This document shows, in pieces, positions 33,695 to 41,849 of a stretch of DNA of 64,000 nt (position 1 is its first letter; each line of letters opens with the position of its first letter). A program made the translations under genes and the position numbers. The stretch spans positions 186,001 to 250,000 of the forward strand of contig JBFLKU010000011.1 of NCBI GenBank assembly GCA_040883315.1, read 5' to 3'. Below the pieces are notes generated by a model. That model saw only the letters and a program-made list of their open reading frames with translations, made no database searches and was not told where the DNA came from. Source of the stretch: JAFGUF01 sp040883315 (GTDB lineage Bacteria > Bacillota > Clostridia > Christensenellales > UMGS416).

Positions 33695-34684
33695 TTAGCA
33701 GCAGCACCCATCGCCATGATGATGGTGATCTCCATCACAGTCGCAGTCATCTCCGCAGCCGCATCCATCATCGATTAATGACTGTGGAATCTCCAGCTTA
33801 TCAACTGCAGCCTGTATTGATTCCTCTGTGTTTTCCGGTATCTTTACATCTGGTGTTATGTTCCACACCTCTATGTGCTCTAGCATTTCATCAGGGTTCA
33901 CTGTAATCATTGGGCTTAGTGTCTCTACTTCCAGCATGAAGTCATTTGTATATGTTTCAAAGCTAACATTATTATCAGGATATTTTTCTCCCTCAAAGTG
34001 AGCATATCTTTTCACAAAAGCCTGTCCATTGTTAAAGTATGCTGCCCAGCCCTGATGATTGTCTGTGCCTAGCTTGAATGCAGTTTTTGCATTTGGATCT
34101 TGGCTCAAGGCAATATATTTGTCTCCCCAATATACTCTTTTGTCATTCATTTTGGCATATGGCCATAGGCTGACGCTTCTATTGTGCAAAAGACCAGTGT
34201 CTTCTGTATTGTTTGGTATCACTTCCTTGCCGCCGGGAGCCATCACAGATATTGCCCACACAGCATATTCCACAGGCCAGACGCCTTTATTGGCTACTGA
34301 GTGTATTACTGCTGTTTCAGCTGTTTCCTGCGAAAGAATGATTATCAGGTTTTTTCTTAGACCTGATGATTTTTCTATTTTACTTGTTATTTGTATACCA
34401 TTTTCAATAGGTATATATTCTACTTTGTCGTTGTCCGCCTCGTATGTTCTGGCGGTGCTTTCAGGTGAATGCCACAGCCTGTGCCCTCCATACATTCTCC
34501 AGCCGGTCTCTTCCAGCTGTGATTCTTCTGTCATGTGCTCGCAAAATACGTTTGGTCCGTCGATTAATGAGTATTTTATTACTCTAGGTCCAAAATCCAG
34601 TGTTACAAAAACTTCTGCAACTTCGTTGTATATTCTCGCACAGTTGCCAAACTCTTTATATTTTACTTCTTCAATTTTTACCAT
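33695..34684 (-). CDS. DUF4380-like aldose-epimerase-fold protein with Cys/His-rich tail
   Basis: 329 residues. The body (1-300) has the galactose-mutarotase-like beta-sandwich pattern: VTLDFGPRVIKYSLIDG, an GGHRLWHSPE motif near 67-76, and NKGVWPVEYAVWAISVMAPGG; this fits DUF4380, a carbohydrate-binding/epimerase-like family of unknown role. The last 25 residues (305-329) are only Cys (7), His (4, in a row), Asp (8) and Gly, ending in three Cys, and look like an added metal-binding tail. No signal peptide. Ribosome site AAAGG. No metal transporter or chaperone is nearby. Confidence 0.75.
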   Translation of the reverse strand: MVKIEEVKYKEFGNCARIYNEVAEVFVTLDFGPRVIKYSLIDGPNVFCEHMTEESQLEETGWRMYGGHRLWHSPESTARTYEADNDKVEYIPIENGIQITSKIEKSSGLRKNLIIILSQETAETAVIHSVANKGVWPVEYAVWAISVMAPGGKEVIPNNTEDTGLLHNRSVSLWPYAKMNDKRVYWGDKYIALSQDPNAKTAFKLGTDNHQGWAAYFNNGQAFVKRYAHFEGEKYPDNNVSFETYTNDFMLEVETLSPMITVNPDEMLEHIEVWNITPDVKIPENTEESIQAAVDKLEIPQSLIDDGCGCGDDCDCDGDHHHHGDGCCC

Positions 34685-34698
34685 GTCTATTGCCTTTC

Positions 34699-35847
34699 TT
34701 ATTCTTCTATATTATTTTTTGCTTCATAAACCATTTTTTTTAGCATTTGCTCCATCAATGTTATTGATGTATGCTTTTTGGGGTCTGCCTTTATTCTGTA
34801 TTTGTTTTTATCAGTAAAGAATTCAACAACATTTGTAAAGACTATATTTGGGCTTGATATTTCGCTTTTGTCTATTTCCACCTCTCCCAACGTCACCCTG
34901 TCCTTATCTATTGTAAAATCGCATCTTGTTCTTTTGGTGCCATCATCATTCACAATATTTAGCTTAACATCTTTGCTGATAAAGGGCGTGCTTTTTTCAT
35001 ATATTTCGTCAATATATTTTTGCTGCCAAACATTCCAATCATGGGGATTGTCAAATTTATCGCTTCCATGTATAAAACCATATATATCTACAGAATATCT
35101 TTTGCCGCATTCCGTGCACCAAAATTCATCTCCTTTAGATGTATGGCTATCTACCGCCATGCACTCAGGGCATTTGTAGATTACCTTTTCCATGCTTTCT
35201 GCCAGGTCTTTGCCCTTATACGGTATTCTCTCTTTCCTTTGTCTTTCATATTCATCATATTTTAATGATTCTTTAACAGCATTCAGCACTTCTTCGCTGC
35301 TAAGCTTTTTCACTTGGTCGCCATCCAGCACCTTTGTGATGCTTATCATAGTTTTGCCTTTACGATATTTTTTGCCCCATCTTGGCTTAATAAAATATGC
35401 CCCTATTAAATTAACATGATATACGGGCACTTTTAGCAGCTTCACTAAATTGGCAATGGACTCAATTATATATATATTGCTCCCATCCCATGTTCTTCCG
35501 CCTTCAGGATATAGCCCGACAGATTTTCCGCTGTCTATGCATTTTTTCATTTCTTTCAATGCTTTAATATCATTCTTGCCTTTTGTAAATGGGATTATCT
35601 TAAATAGGTCAAAAATTACTTTTTTAAATTTATTGTCGTAGTTTATTCTAGCGCCTAAATAGCTGATAGGTCTGTCAGAATAAAGCATTGCTAAAATAGG
35701 ATCTTCAAAGGTTACATGATTACCGATAAAAATTACTGGTCCTTCATCCTTGCCCAGCTCATTTTTAATTATTTCCGGATGAAAAACAGTTCTCATCCAT
35801 ACCTTTACAGGTGCTTTTAATATATCCATTAATACTCGTTCTCTCAT
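34699..35847 (-). CDS. PlsC-like acyltransferase fused to a zinc ribbon
   Basis: 382 residues. The N-terminal half is a glycerolipid acyltransferase domain (NHVTFEDP for the catalytic HX4D, GARINYDNKF, and YPEGGRTWDG for the PEG motif). A linker leads to a C-terminal zinc ribbon with four cysteines (CPEC at about 227 and CTEC at about 246) and a further beta-rich domain (about 300-382, SSPNIVFTNVVEFFTDKNKYRI). Family members acylate lyso-phospholipids or related lipids; the role of the zinc ribbon is unknown. Start: GGGAG is 6 bases before the ATG at 35847; the open frame to 35889 is rejected. It lies 14 bases upstream of the DUF4380-like gene and is probably co-transcribed. Confidence 0.8.
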   Translation of the reverse strand: MRERVLMDILKAPVKVWMRTVFHPEIIKNELGKDEGPVIFIGNHVTFEDPILAMLYSDRPISYLGARINYDNKFKKVIFDLFKIIPFTKGKNDIKALKEMKKCIDSGKSVGLYPEGGRTWDGSNIYIIESIANLVKLLKVPVYHVNLIGAYFIKPRWGKKYRKGKTMISITKVLDGDQVKKLSSEEVLNAVKESLKYDEYERQRKERIPYKGKDLAESMEKVIYKCPECMAVDSHTSKGDEFWCTECGKRYSVDIYGFIHGSDKFDNPHDWNVWQQKYIDEIYEKSTPFISKDVKLNIVNDDGTKRTRCDFTIDKDRVTLGEVEIDKSEISSPNIVFTNVVEFFTDKNKYRIKADPKKHTSITLMEQMLKKMVYEAKNNIEE

Positions 35848-36041
35848 GCGTTTCTCCCTTTTCAATTGGCTATCTATAATATATAACATGCCTAATAAAG
35901 TGTCAAATAGAAAGATTACACTTTAAAACTTTGTTCTTATTTATATGATCTATTATTTCCATTTTGTTGAAAATATATTCATAAAGATGTAAACTACCTA
36001 TAATACTACTTGTAAAAAAGGTCATTTAGGAATAATCATAT

Positions 36042-37037
36042 ATGAAAAAACTTATATTATATTCAATTATGCTGATACTCATATGCTTTTTATTATCAGC
36101 TTGTTTTTCATCAAAATCCGAAGGCTCTGCAGGGGCAACTACAGTCAGCCCCATAAATATCACTCCAGAAGCTAGCCCGAGCACCTCTTTACCCCCTACC
36201 GGGACAATAGAAAAAACTTTTGAACACAATGGTATTACAAGAGAATACATTTTATATATACCCGAAAATTTGCCGCCCGATTCTCCTTTGGTTATCGGCT
36301 TGCATGGATATAGTAGCTCTCCTTGGACATTTAAAGACTGCTTCGGATGGGATGAAGTGGCTGACCAAAATAAATTTATCATGTGCTATCCCCAGGGAAC
36401 TATCGAAACATACAGCGGCTATGCCCACTGGAATGCAAGGCTAAAGCTAAGCACAGTAGATGATGTCGGTTTTCTTTCGGATTTAGCTTTGTATCTGGCT
36501 GATGAATATAATCTGGATAAAAACAAAATTTTTGCAATGGGTTTTTCAAATGGCGGATACATGGCATACGCACTAGCATGTGAACGGCCGGATGTATTTC
36601 GTGCTGTGGCATCTGTCTCCGGGCTGATGAGTGAGTATCTGTGGAATAGCTATAATCCATATAGCCTATCTCCTGAGGAGTGGCTTCAAAAGTCTACTAC
36701 AGTTCCCATACCTGTTTGCCATATTCACGGCACAAATGACGGAGTCATACCAATAAACGGAACAGTCTATTTAACAGGCTTTGAAAGCGGGTTTTCTGCC
36801 AAGGAAACAATATATTTTTGGGCAGGCATCAATGGATGCACATATATTGAAGAAATTCAAACCTCGGAGAATGTGAATGCCACATTCTATATTAATCCTC
36901 AAAATTATACACAAGTATGGTATTATGAATACACCGGATGGGGTCACTTTTGGCCATCCGAGGATTACACCGTTGATAAACCCTCGGAAATAAACGCTCA
37001 GGAAATCATCTGGGAATTTTTTAGTATATATAATTAA
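36042..37037 (+). CDS. PHB-depolymerase-family esterase lipoprotein (LpqC-like)
   Basis: 331-residue secreted esterase. A lipoprotein signal peptide ends in the lipobox LSAC with Cys21, followed by a Ser/Thr/Pro-rich linker to about residue 55. The alpha/beta-hydrolase domain has the oxyanion region GLHGYSSS and the nucleophile elbow GFSNGG (Ser169), with CHIHGTNDGVIP and a late GWGHFWP giving the Asp and His. Relatives hydrolyse feruloyl or polyhydroxyalkanoate esters; the natural substrate here is not known. It is followed 11 bases later by a Nudix gene. Confidence 0.85.
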   Translation: MKKLILYSIMLILICFLLSACFSSKSEGSAGATTVSPINITPEASPSTSLPPTGTIEKTFEHNGITREYILYIPENLPPDSPLVIGLHGYSSSPWTFKDCFGWDEVADQNKFIMCYPQGTIETYSGYAHWNARLKLSTVDDVGFLSDLALYLADEYNLDKNKIFAMGFSNGGYMAYALACERPDVFRAVASVSGLMSEYLWNSYNPYSLSPEEWLQKSTTVPIPVCHIHGTNDGVIPINGTVYLTGFESGFSAKETIYFWAGINGCTYIEEIQTSENVNATFYINPQNYTQVWYYEYTGWGHFWPSEDYTVDKPSEINAQEIIWEFFSIYN

Positions 37038-37048
37038 GGAAACATAGT

Positions 37049-37585
37049 ATGGAGATTTGGGATATCTACGATATTAACATGCAAAAAACAGGCAAAACCA
37101 CAAAGCGAGGGGAACGCCTGAAAGAAAATGAATATCATTTGGTTGTTTGTGTGTGTATATTTAATAAAGATGGAGAAATGCTGATACAGCAAAGGCAAAA
37201 GGACAAAATAGGCTGGCCAAATAGATGGGACTTATCAGCCGCCGGCAGCGTTGTGCATGGCGAAGACAGCCGCAGCGCTATTCAAAGAGAGCTGAAAGAA
37301 GAGCTAGGCATTGATATTGTTTTTTCTTCGCTTCGACCTATTCTAACTGTAAACTTTTCAAGAGGATTTACCGACTATTACTGCATAGAAAAAGATGTGG
37401 ACATCAATTCGCTAAAATTACAAAAAGAGGAAGTACAAAATGTAAAATGGGCTGATAAAGAAACAATTCTGAATATGATAGACAAAGAAGAATTTATTCC
37501 GTATTATAAAAGCCTTATTTATTGTTTGTTTGAAATGAGAAATTCTACTGGCTCACATATACGGGATGGTTTTAATAAATTGTAG
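37049..37585 (+). CDS. Nudix hydrolase (YfcD/IPP isomerase-like)
   Basis: 178 residues. A Nudix box is complete: GSVVHGEDSRSAIQRELKEELGI (about 65-87; pattern GX5EX7REUXEEXGU, with GEDS in place of the more usual GET). Start MEIWDIYDINMQKTGKT and the H-L-V-V-C-V segment are those of the isopentenyl-diphosphate-isomerase-like subgroup, which hydrolyses unknown nucleoside or sugar diphosphates. Ribosome site AAGGA. It probably shares a transcript with the upstream lipoprotein gene. Confidence 0.85.
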   Translation: MEIWDIYDINMQKTGKTTKRGERLKENEYHLVVCVCIFNKDGEMLIQQRQKDKIGWPNRWDLSAAGSVVHGEDSRSAIQRELKEELGIDIVFSSLRPILTVNFSRGFTDYYCIEKDVDINSLKLQKEEVQNVKWADKETILNMIDKEEFIPYYKSLIYCLFEMRNSTGSHIRDGFNKL

Positions 37586-37713
37586 TTTGATTTCGCTATA
37601 TTATTTCTATATTCTCTTCTTACTTACTCTTTTATAAGCAATGCATTAACTTGTTATTCAAATTTAAAAACTTTAATGTTATTTAATGTAAATTATAGAA
37701 TACTATAATATAA

Positions 37714-38223
37714 TTGCGTGAAGAAAAATATAATTATCAAGTAAAGTCCCCCATTTCATACGGAAAGCTAAACGAAGGCAGACATATTCCTTCTACTGCA
37801 CTGCCATATTTTGCAGAGCATCAGGATAATAGCTATATCAATCGTCTTATGATTGGAGAGCCTGTAATAAATGCCTATGAAAACGAAAAGCACTCGTCTC
37901 CATTCGGCATCTTTATTGATGATAAAGCAAAGAATTATTTTGAACAAACGCTTTTTTCGGAAAATAATCCAAATGATTTTTACTGGTGGAAAAGTGCAAA
38001 TAATAATTTTGAGATTTCTGAACATAAAGAATTATTTTCATGTATATTGGATTATTATGAATTCTATATAAATCTCTCTAATAAGCATAGATGCAAATAC
38101 AAGCCTGCAAAAATAGAAGAACATTTATCAAGAGCAGCAAACTATTTTTTATCAGAAAATAGCGAAATCGATACTGAAAACAGAGCTGTCTCTTTGTTAA
38201 AATCAATTATAAAAAACCATTAA
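37714..38223 (+). CDS. Protein of unknown function, TTG start
   Basis: 169 residues starting at a TTG that follows an in-frame stop by one codon; no ribosome site, and a TATAAT lies 5 bases upstream. Charged and aromatic-rich, no signal or transmembrane segment; YWWKSANNNFEIS and KHRCKYKPAKIEEHLSRAANYFL are distinctive. No family recognised. The lack of a normal start and the absence of any close partner suggest it could be the remnant of a longer gene or start at an internal codon. Codon use looks like real coding sequence. Confidence 0.45.
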   Translation: MREEKYNYQVKSPISYGKLNEGRHIPSTALPYFAEHQDNSYINRLMIGEPVINAYENEKHSSPFGIFIDDKAKNYFEQTLFSENNPNDFYWWKSANNNFEISEHKELFSCILDYYEFYINLSNKHRCKYKPAKIEEHLSRAANYFLSENSEIDTENRAVSLLKSIIKNH

Positions 38224-38402
38224 TAAAAATCTGCTGTTTATATTCTCATAAATTTTATATGCTCTGTATATTATCCTCTTTACCTCTGCATTATTGTACA
38301 GATACCTTGTTATATAAATAATAATATGATAAAATCTTGTGTGTAATAAATTAAGTCACATAAGAAAGGGAAAGTTTATAATAAAAACTTTATGGTATAA
38401 AA

Positions 38403-39128
38403 ATGTCAGGACATTCCAAGTGGTCAACGATAAAGCATAAAAAGGGCAAAGCAGACGCTGCTAAAGGAAAAATATTTACTAAAATCGGCAGAGAAATTTC
38501 TGTTGCCGTAAAGATGGGCGGAACTGACCCGGATATGAATTCAAGGCTTAGAGATGCTATAGCAAAAGCCAAAACCAACAATATGCCAAATGATAATGTA
38601 AGCAGAGTGATAAAAAAAGCGTCCGGTGAAAGTGACGACGTAAACTATGAAGAAATAGTATATGAAGGCTACGGTCCAGGCGGAGTAGCCGTGATAGTGG
38701 AAGCAATGACAGACAATAAAAATAGAACAGCTTCCAATGTGAGATATTATTTTGATAAAAACGGCGGCTCACTAGGTGCAACTGGATGCGTAAACTGGAT
38801 GTTTGATAAAAAAGGAACTATTGCAATAGAAAAATCCGATGGAATAAACGAAGACGAGCTGATGATGCAGGCACTAGAAGCTGGTGCAGAGGACTTTTTA
38901 ATTCATGAGGATATATATGAAATAATAACAGACCCCGGTGATTTTTCAACCGTGCGTGACAATCTGGAAAAGCTGGGCATAGAATTCATAGGTGCTGAAA
39001 TCCAGCGTATCCCACAAAACACCACAGATGTGGATGAAGAACTAGCAGAGAGTATAAACAAGCTGCTGGATATGATGGAAGACGATGATGACGTTCAGAA
39101 CGTATATCACAATGGTGAATTTTTATAA
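38403..39128 (+). CDS. YebC/PmpR-family protein
   Basis: 241 residues, family length. MSGHSKWSTIKHKKGKADAAKGKIFTKIGREI is the diagnostic N-terminus; YEGYGPGGVAVIVEAMTDNKNRTASNVRY and the acidic C-terminus follow. YebC proteins were described as transcription regulators (PmpR) and in some bacteria relieve ribosome stalling; here only membership can be stated. Ribosome site is weak. Ends before a good terminator. Confidence 0.93.
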   Translation: MSGHSKWSTIKHKKGKADAAKGKIFTKIGREISVAVKMGGTDPDMNSRLRDAIAKAKTNNMPNDNVSRVIKKASGESDDVNYEEIVYEGYGPGGVAVIVEAMTDNKNRTASNVRYYFDKNGGSLGATGCVNWMFDKKGTIAIEKSDGINEDELMMQALEAGAEDFLIHEDIYEIITDPGDFSTVRDNLEKLGIEFIGAEIQRIPQNTTDVDEELAESINKLLDMMEDDDDVQNVYHNGEFL

Positions 39129-39162
39129 GCTTATTATATAAATAAATATTTTTAATTTTTAT

Positions 39163-39187
39163 ATCCCCTATATGGGGATTTTTATTT
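39163..39187 (+). terminator. Rho-independent terminator of yebC
   Basis: ATCCCC / GGGGAT stem with a short loop, then TTTTTATTTG. Confidence 0.82.
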
Positions 39188-39192
39188 GTTTC

Positions 39193-39221
39193 TTGTAGCT
39201 TTTATAAAAATCCATTATAAT
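39193..39221 (+). promoter_or_regulatory. Sortase promoter
   Basis: TTGTAG (39193-39198), 17-base spacer, TATAAT (39216-39221). Confidence 0.68.
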
Positions 39222-39241
39222 ATAAAAGCAAAGGAAAAAGT

Positions 39242-40171
39242 ATGGCAAAGAAAAAGAAAGAAGATTTTGATATTGCTTCGCTAAACAAAAAGCAATATAT
39301 AGAAAACAATTATTTAAAAGAAGATGAATCTTTACCTGAGAAAGAAATTCGACAAAAACGTACTGTTTCTGTCCTTTTCATGTGCTTCATTTTGTTTTCT
39401 GTTTCGGTTGTGCTTTATGTGCTTTATTTTTATAAAAACGATACTGATAATACAATAAATATAGCAGCATCGCCTACCGCCACTCCTGAATCTACTGTGG
39501 ATATTGGGCATGCAGACCGCTTTGATATTCTCGCCACACCTGAGCCCAGACAAGTACTAAGCAAGTATGATGAATACATAGATAAATATCCTGATTTAGT
39601 TGGCTGGATAAGCATTGATAATATAAAGGTAGATAATCCTGTTGTTCAAAATTCTGACCCTAGTGTGATGCATAAATATATTGATTTAGGTCCTGACCAA
39701 AAGCCCAGCCAGCATGGCGCAATATTTTTGGATATCAGAAACAGCATAGATGCCTCCGATAAGCACAGCATAATTTATGGCCACAACATGAAAGACGGCA
39801 CGATGTTTGGGCAGCTGAATAAATATCTGGATCGCTCTTTCTATCTAGACCATTTAATTATAAGATATGATACCCTTTATCAAGAACTTGAGTGGGAAGT
39901 TTTTAATGTGTTTATTACAAATACCGATTTCTACTATATTCAAACATATTTTCAATCCGATGAAGAGTTTGTAAACCTGATGACACAATGCATATACAAA
40001 AGCTACTATAACGACAACAAAACCGTTATATCACCTGATGACAGAGTTCTCACACTATCTACATGCACCAACAAAGTGGATGACGGAAGACTCGTTATTC
40101 AGGCAAGGCTGATTACACCACTAGATGAGCCGGAGTCTCCGGAGCAAAACACATCTATCACAAATCCATAA
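39242..40171 (+). CDS. Class B sortase
   Basis: Transpeptidase that attaches surface proteins to the cell wall. 309 residues: cytoplasmic N-terminus rich in Lys, one TM helix (about 43-64), linker, then the sortase B domain. Catalytic H181 (YGHNM), C275 (LSTCTN) and an Arg at about 283 or 289. GWISIDNIKVDNPVVQ and the C-terminal Pro/Glu/Ser tail are typical. No substrate with an NPQTN-like signal is in the window. Ribosome site AAAGGA; monocistronic and convergent to the SRP RNA gene. Confidence 0.92.
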   Translation: MAKKKKEDFDIASLNKKQYIENNYLKEDESLPEKEIRQKRTVSVLFMCFILFSVSVVLYVLYFYKNDTDNTINIAASPTATPESTVDIGHADRFDILATPEPRQVLSKYDEYIDKYPDLVGWISIDNIKVDNPVVQNSDPSVMHKYIDLGPDQKPSQHGAIFLDIRNSIDASDKHSIIYGHNMKDGTMFGQLNKYLDRSFYLDHLIIRYDTLYQELEWEVFNVFITNTDFYYIQTYFQSDEEFVNLMTQCIYKSYYNDNKTVISPDDRVLTLSTCTNKVDDGRLVIQARLITPLDEPESPEQNTSITNP

Positions 40172-40178
40172 AAATAAA

Positions 40179-40363
40179 CGCTGATACTTTGTGCAGATAA
40201 TGTCCACGAATGCTCCTATCAGAGTAGCTTGCGGCACACCATGCACTTTGCTTAATGCTGCTTCCTTCCGGACCTGACATGGTTCACAAGACACAGTTGC
40301 ACAAGTTCCAATAATCAACACACTCGCTTAATTACCTGCGTAAAATATCAGCGCTTTTGTCGC
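40179..40363 (-). ncRNA. ffs: Signal recognition particle RNA
   Basis: The minus strand carries the SRP RNA apical domain: CAGGTCCGGAAGGAAGCAGCA (complement of 40256-40276) flanked by ACCATG/CATGGT and CTTG/CAAG stems. The rod continues through CGAGTG/CATTCG, GCAGGTAAT/ATTATCTGC and a terminal CGCTGATA/TATCAGCG helix (40346-40353 with 40179-40186), followed by TTTATTTTT, so the end doubles as the terminator. Length is about 180 bases, longer than the 4.5S type and shorter than the Alu-containing large type; I see no Alu-domain motif. The 5' end is set by the promoter. Confidence 0.88.
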
Positions 40364-40369
40364 TCACCT

Positions 40370-40398
40370 ATTATACAATATCATGCTAAATGTAGCAA
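40370..40398 (-). promoter_or_regulatory. SRP RNA promoter
   Basis: TTGCTA (complement of 40393-40398), 17-base spacer, TATAAT (complement of 40370-40375); predicted transcript start near 40363. Confidence 0.78.
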
Positions 40399-40409
40399 GT
40401 ATGATATAA

Positions 40410-41306
40410 CTATTGTTTATCATCCTCTCGCTGCTTATCAATTTGCTCGTTTATTAATTTATCTGTTTCTTCACTTGCGTTTATAGGCTTCTCTTCTAGC
40501 TTTTCTGTTTGCTGCCCATAATAATATATATATCTTTTATTAAGTGACTTTCTTACAAAAAGGAATATTATAGCGAACATATGGATAAACACGCTAGTTA
40601 TGGTTCCGCCATTTCCATACAGCAGATATTTATTGAATCCTAAAAAATATAAAATATGCACGTTATATTTAAAACTATTTGGGAATATAATGATAGTCAT
40701 TCCTACCTGCAGCAAAATTAGTATTATCCATAATGCTTTTTTCCTGATTTTTGTTTTTATGCATAATATCAGTGCCACAATCATAACACCGTATGAAGCA
40801 ATATTTAATAAAAATAATATCCAGTTTGCAGCAGTATAATTTCTCATATCTGCATTTACAACATATTCTAAGTTTTCTGATATGTTTATACCTATTATTT
40901 CATATGCTCCGCTTTCTCCTTTTATGTAGGTTAAAGTCAGGTTATATGTGGATTCTGTTGTACCCACCAAATATACTACGACTTTTGTGCTTCTGCTTGT
41001 ATCATTATCAATACCTTTAATTGTTTTCATATTTATATTTCTAAACTGCAAATTTTGGGTTTTACCTTCGTAAATTTCGTATATTTCATCCAGTCCATTA
41101 TATATTTCTTCTTTTTCAAAAAAGCTAAAATATGTATTATACAGATATTCACTGTCTTGTTCTTCTATTGCACTTATTATATCCTCTGCATCTGCTCTGA
41201 CACTGTCCTCTTCCATCATACCAATAAGATTATCTTGCATTCCGCATCCGGAAATAGTCAGCAGAGCTGCTAATATAATAATTAGTATTATATGTTTGTT
41301 GTTCAT
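40410..41306 (-). CDS. Lipoprotein with C-terminal membrane helices, unknown function
   Basis: 298 residues from the ATG at 41306 (GAGGAAGAAG ribosome site); 20 upstream codons are open but rejected. Lipobox TISGC with Cys21, an extracytoplasmic domain of about 130 residues (DIISAIEEQDSEYLYNTYFSFFEKEE...) that resembles DUF5104-type domains but is uncertain, then three hydrophobic helices at about 155-180, 187-205 and 230-255, and a Glu/Lys/Asn-rich cytoplasmic tail. Lipid-anchored proteins with additional helices are uncommon. It sits upstream of ffs and is divergent from the FHA-SEDS-PBP operon. Confidence 0.62.
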   Translation of the reverse strand: MNNKHIILIIILAALLTISGCGMQDNLIGMMEEDSVRADAEDIISAIEEQDSEYLYNTYFSFFEKEEIYNGLDEIYEIYEGKTQNLQFRNINMKTIKGIDNDTSRSTKVVVYLVGTTESTYNLTLTYIKGESGAYEIIGINISENLEYVVNADMRNYTAANWILFLLNIASYGVMIVALILCIKTKIRKKALWIILILLQVGMTIIIFPNSFKYNVHILYFLGFNKYLLYGNGGTITSVFIHMFAIIFLFVRKSLNKRYIYYYGQQTEKLEEKPINASEETDKLINEQIDKQREDDKQ

Positions 41307-41417
41307 TCTTCTTCCTCTTTTCAAAAATATATAAATAATATTAAGTAACTGTACAGTAAAAGTCAAATAAATATTTTAATATAGCCAAAACAAAGTATTT
41401 ATATTATTATATACAGT

Positions 41418-41849
41418 ATGAATACAGAAGTTTACAGCATAGTCGCCATGATTGGCAGATATGTATTAATCATTTTTTGTTTCTTAGTTTTTTTGCAGGC
41501 TATATTAGAGATGAGAAAAGCAGCACTGCATAAAAATCCTGAAACCTCAGCTTTACTTAAATGGCTGAGAAAACGAACAATATTCCCTTTGCAACACGAA
41601 AATACGGTAGGCAAATCAAATAATTGTGATATTGTTGTGAAAGCAGTAACCTTAAAAAGTCGTCACTTCAGAATATATCTGGACTGTGATGAATGGATTG
41701 TACTGCCTATAAACAAATCTGCCGTCTACATCAATAAATTTTTGATTGAAGAAAAAGCACAAGTGGCAGACGGAGACAAAATTTCCGCCGGCCGAGAAAA
41801 TTTTATTTTCACTATTTCCCCGGAAAGCGAAGAGGACGAAGATGTTTAA
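41418..41849 (+). CDS. Membrane-anchored FHA-domain protein
   Basis: 143 residues: one N-terminal TM helix (about 8-30), then an FHA domain (about 60-135) with the conserved GKSNNCDIVV and SRHFRI segments that recognise phosphothreonine. In actinobacteria and clostridia such FHA proteins are encoded ahead of FtsW/RodA and PBP genes under Ser/Thr kinase control; no kinase is in the window. No ribosome site is visible before the ATG. It overlaps the next gene by 8 bases. Confidence 0.83.
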   Translation: MNTEVYSIVAMIGRYVLIIFCFLVFLQAILEMRKAALHKNPETSALLKWLRKRTIFPLQHENTVGKSNNCDIVVKAVTLKSRHFRIYLDCDEWIVLPINKSAVYINKFLIEEKAQVADGDKISAGRENFIFTISPESEEDEDV

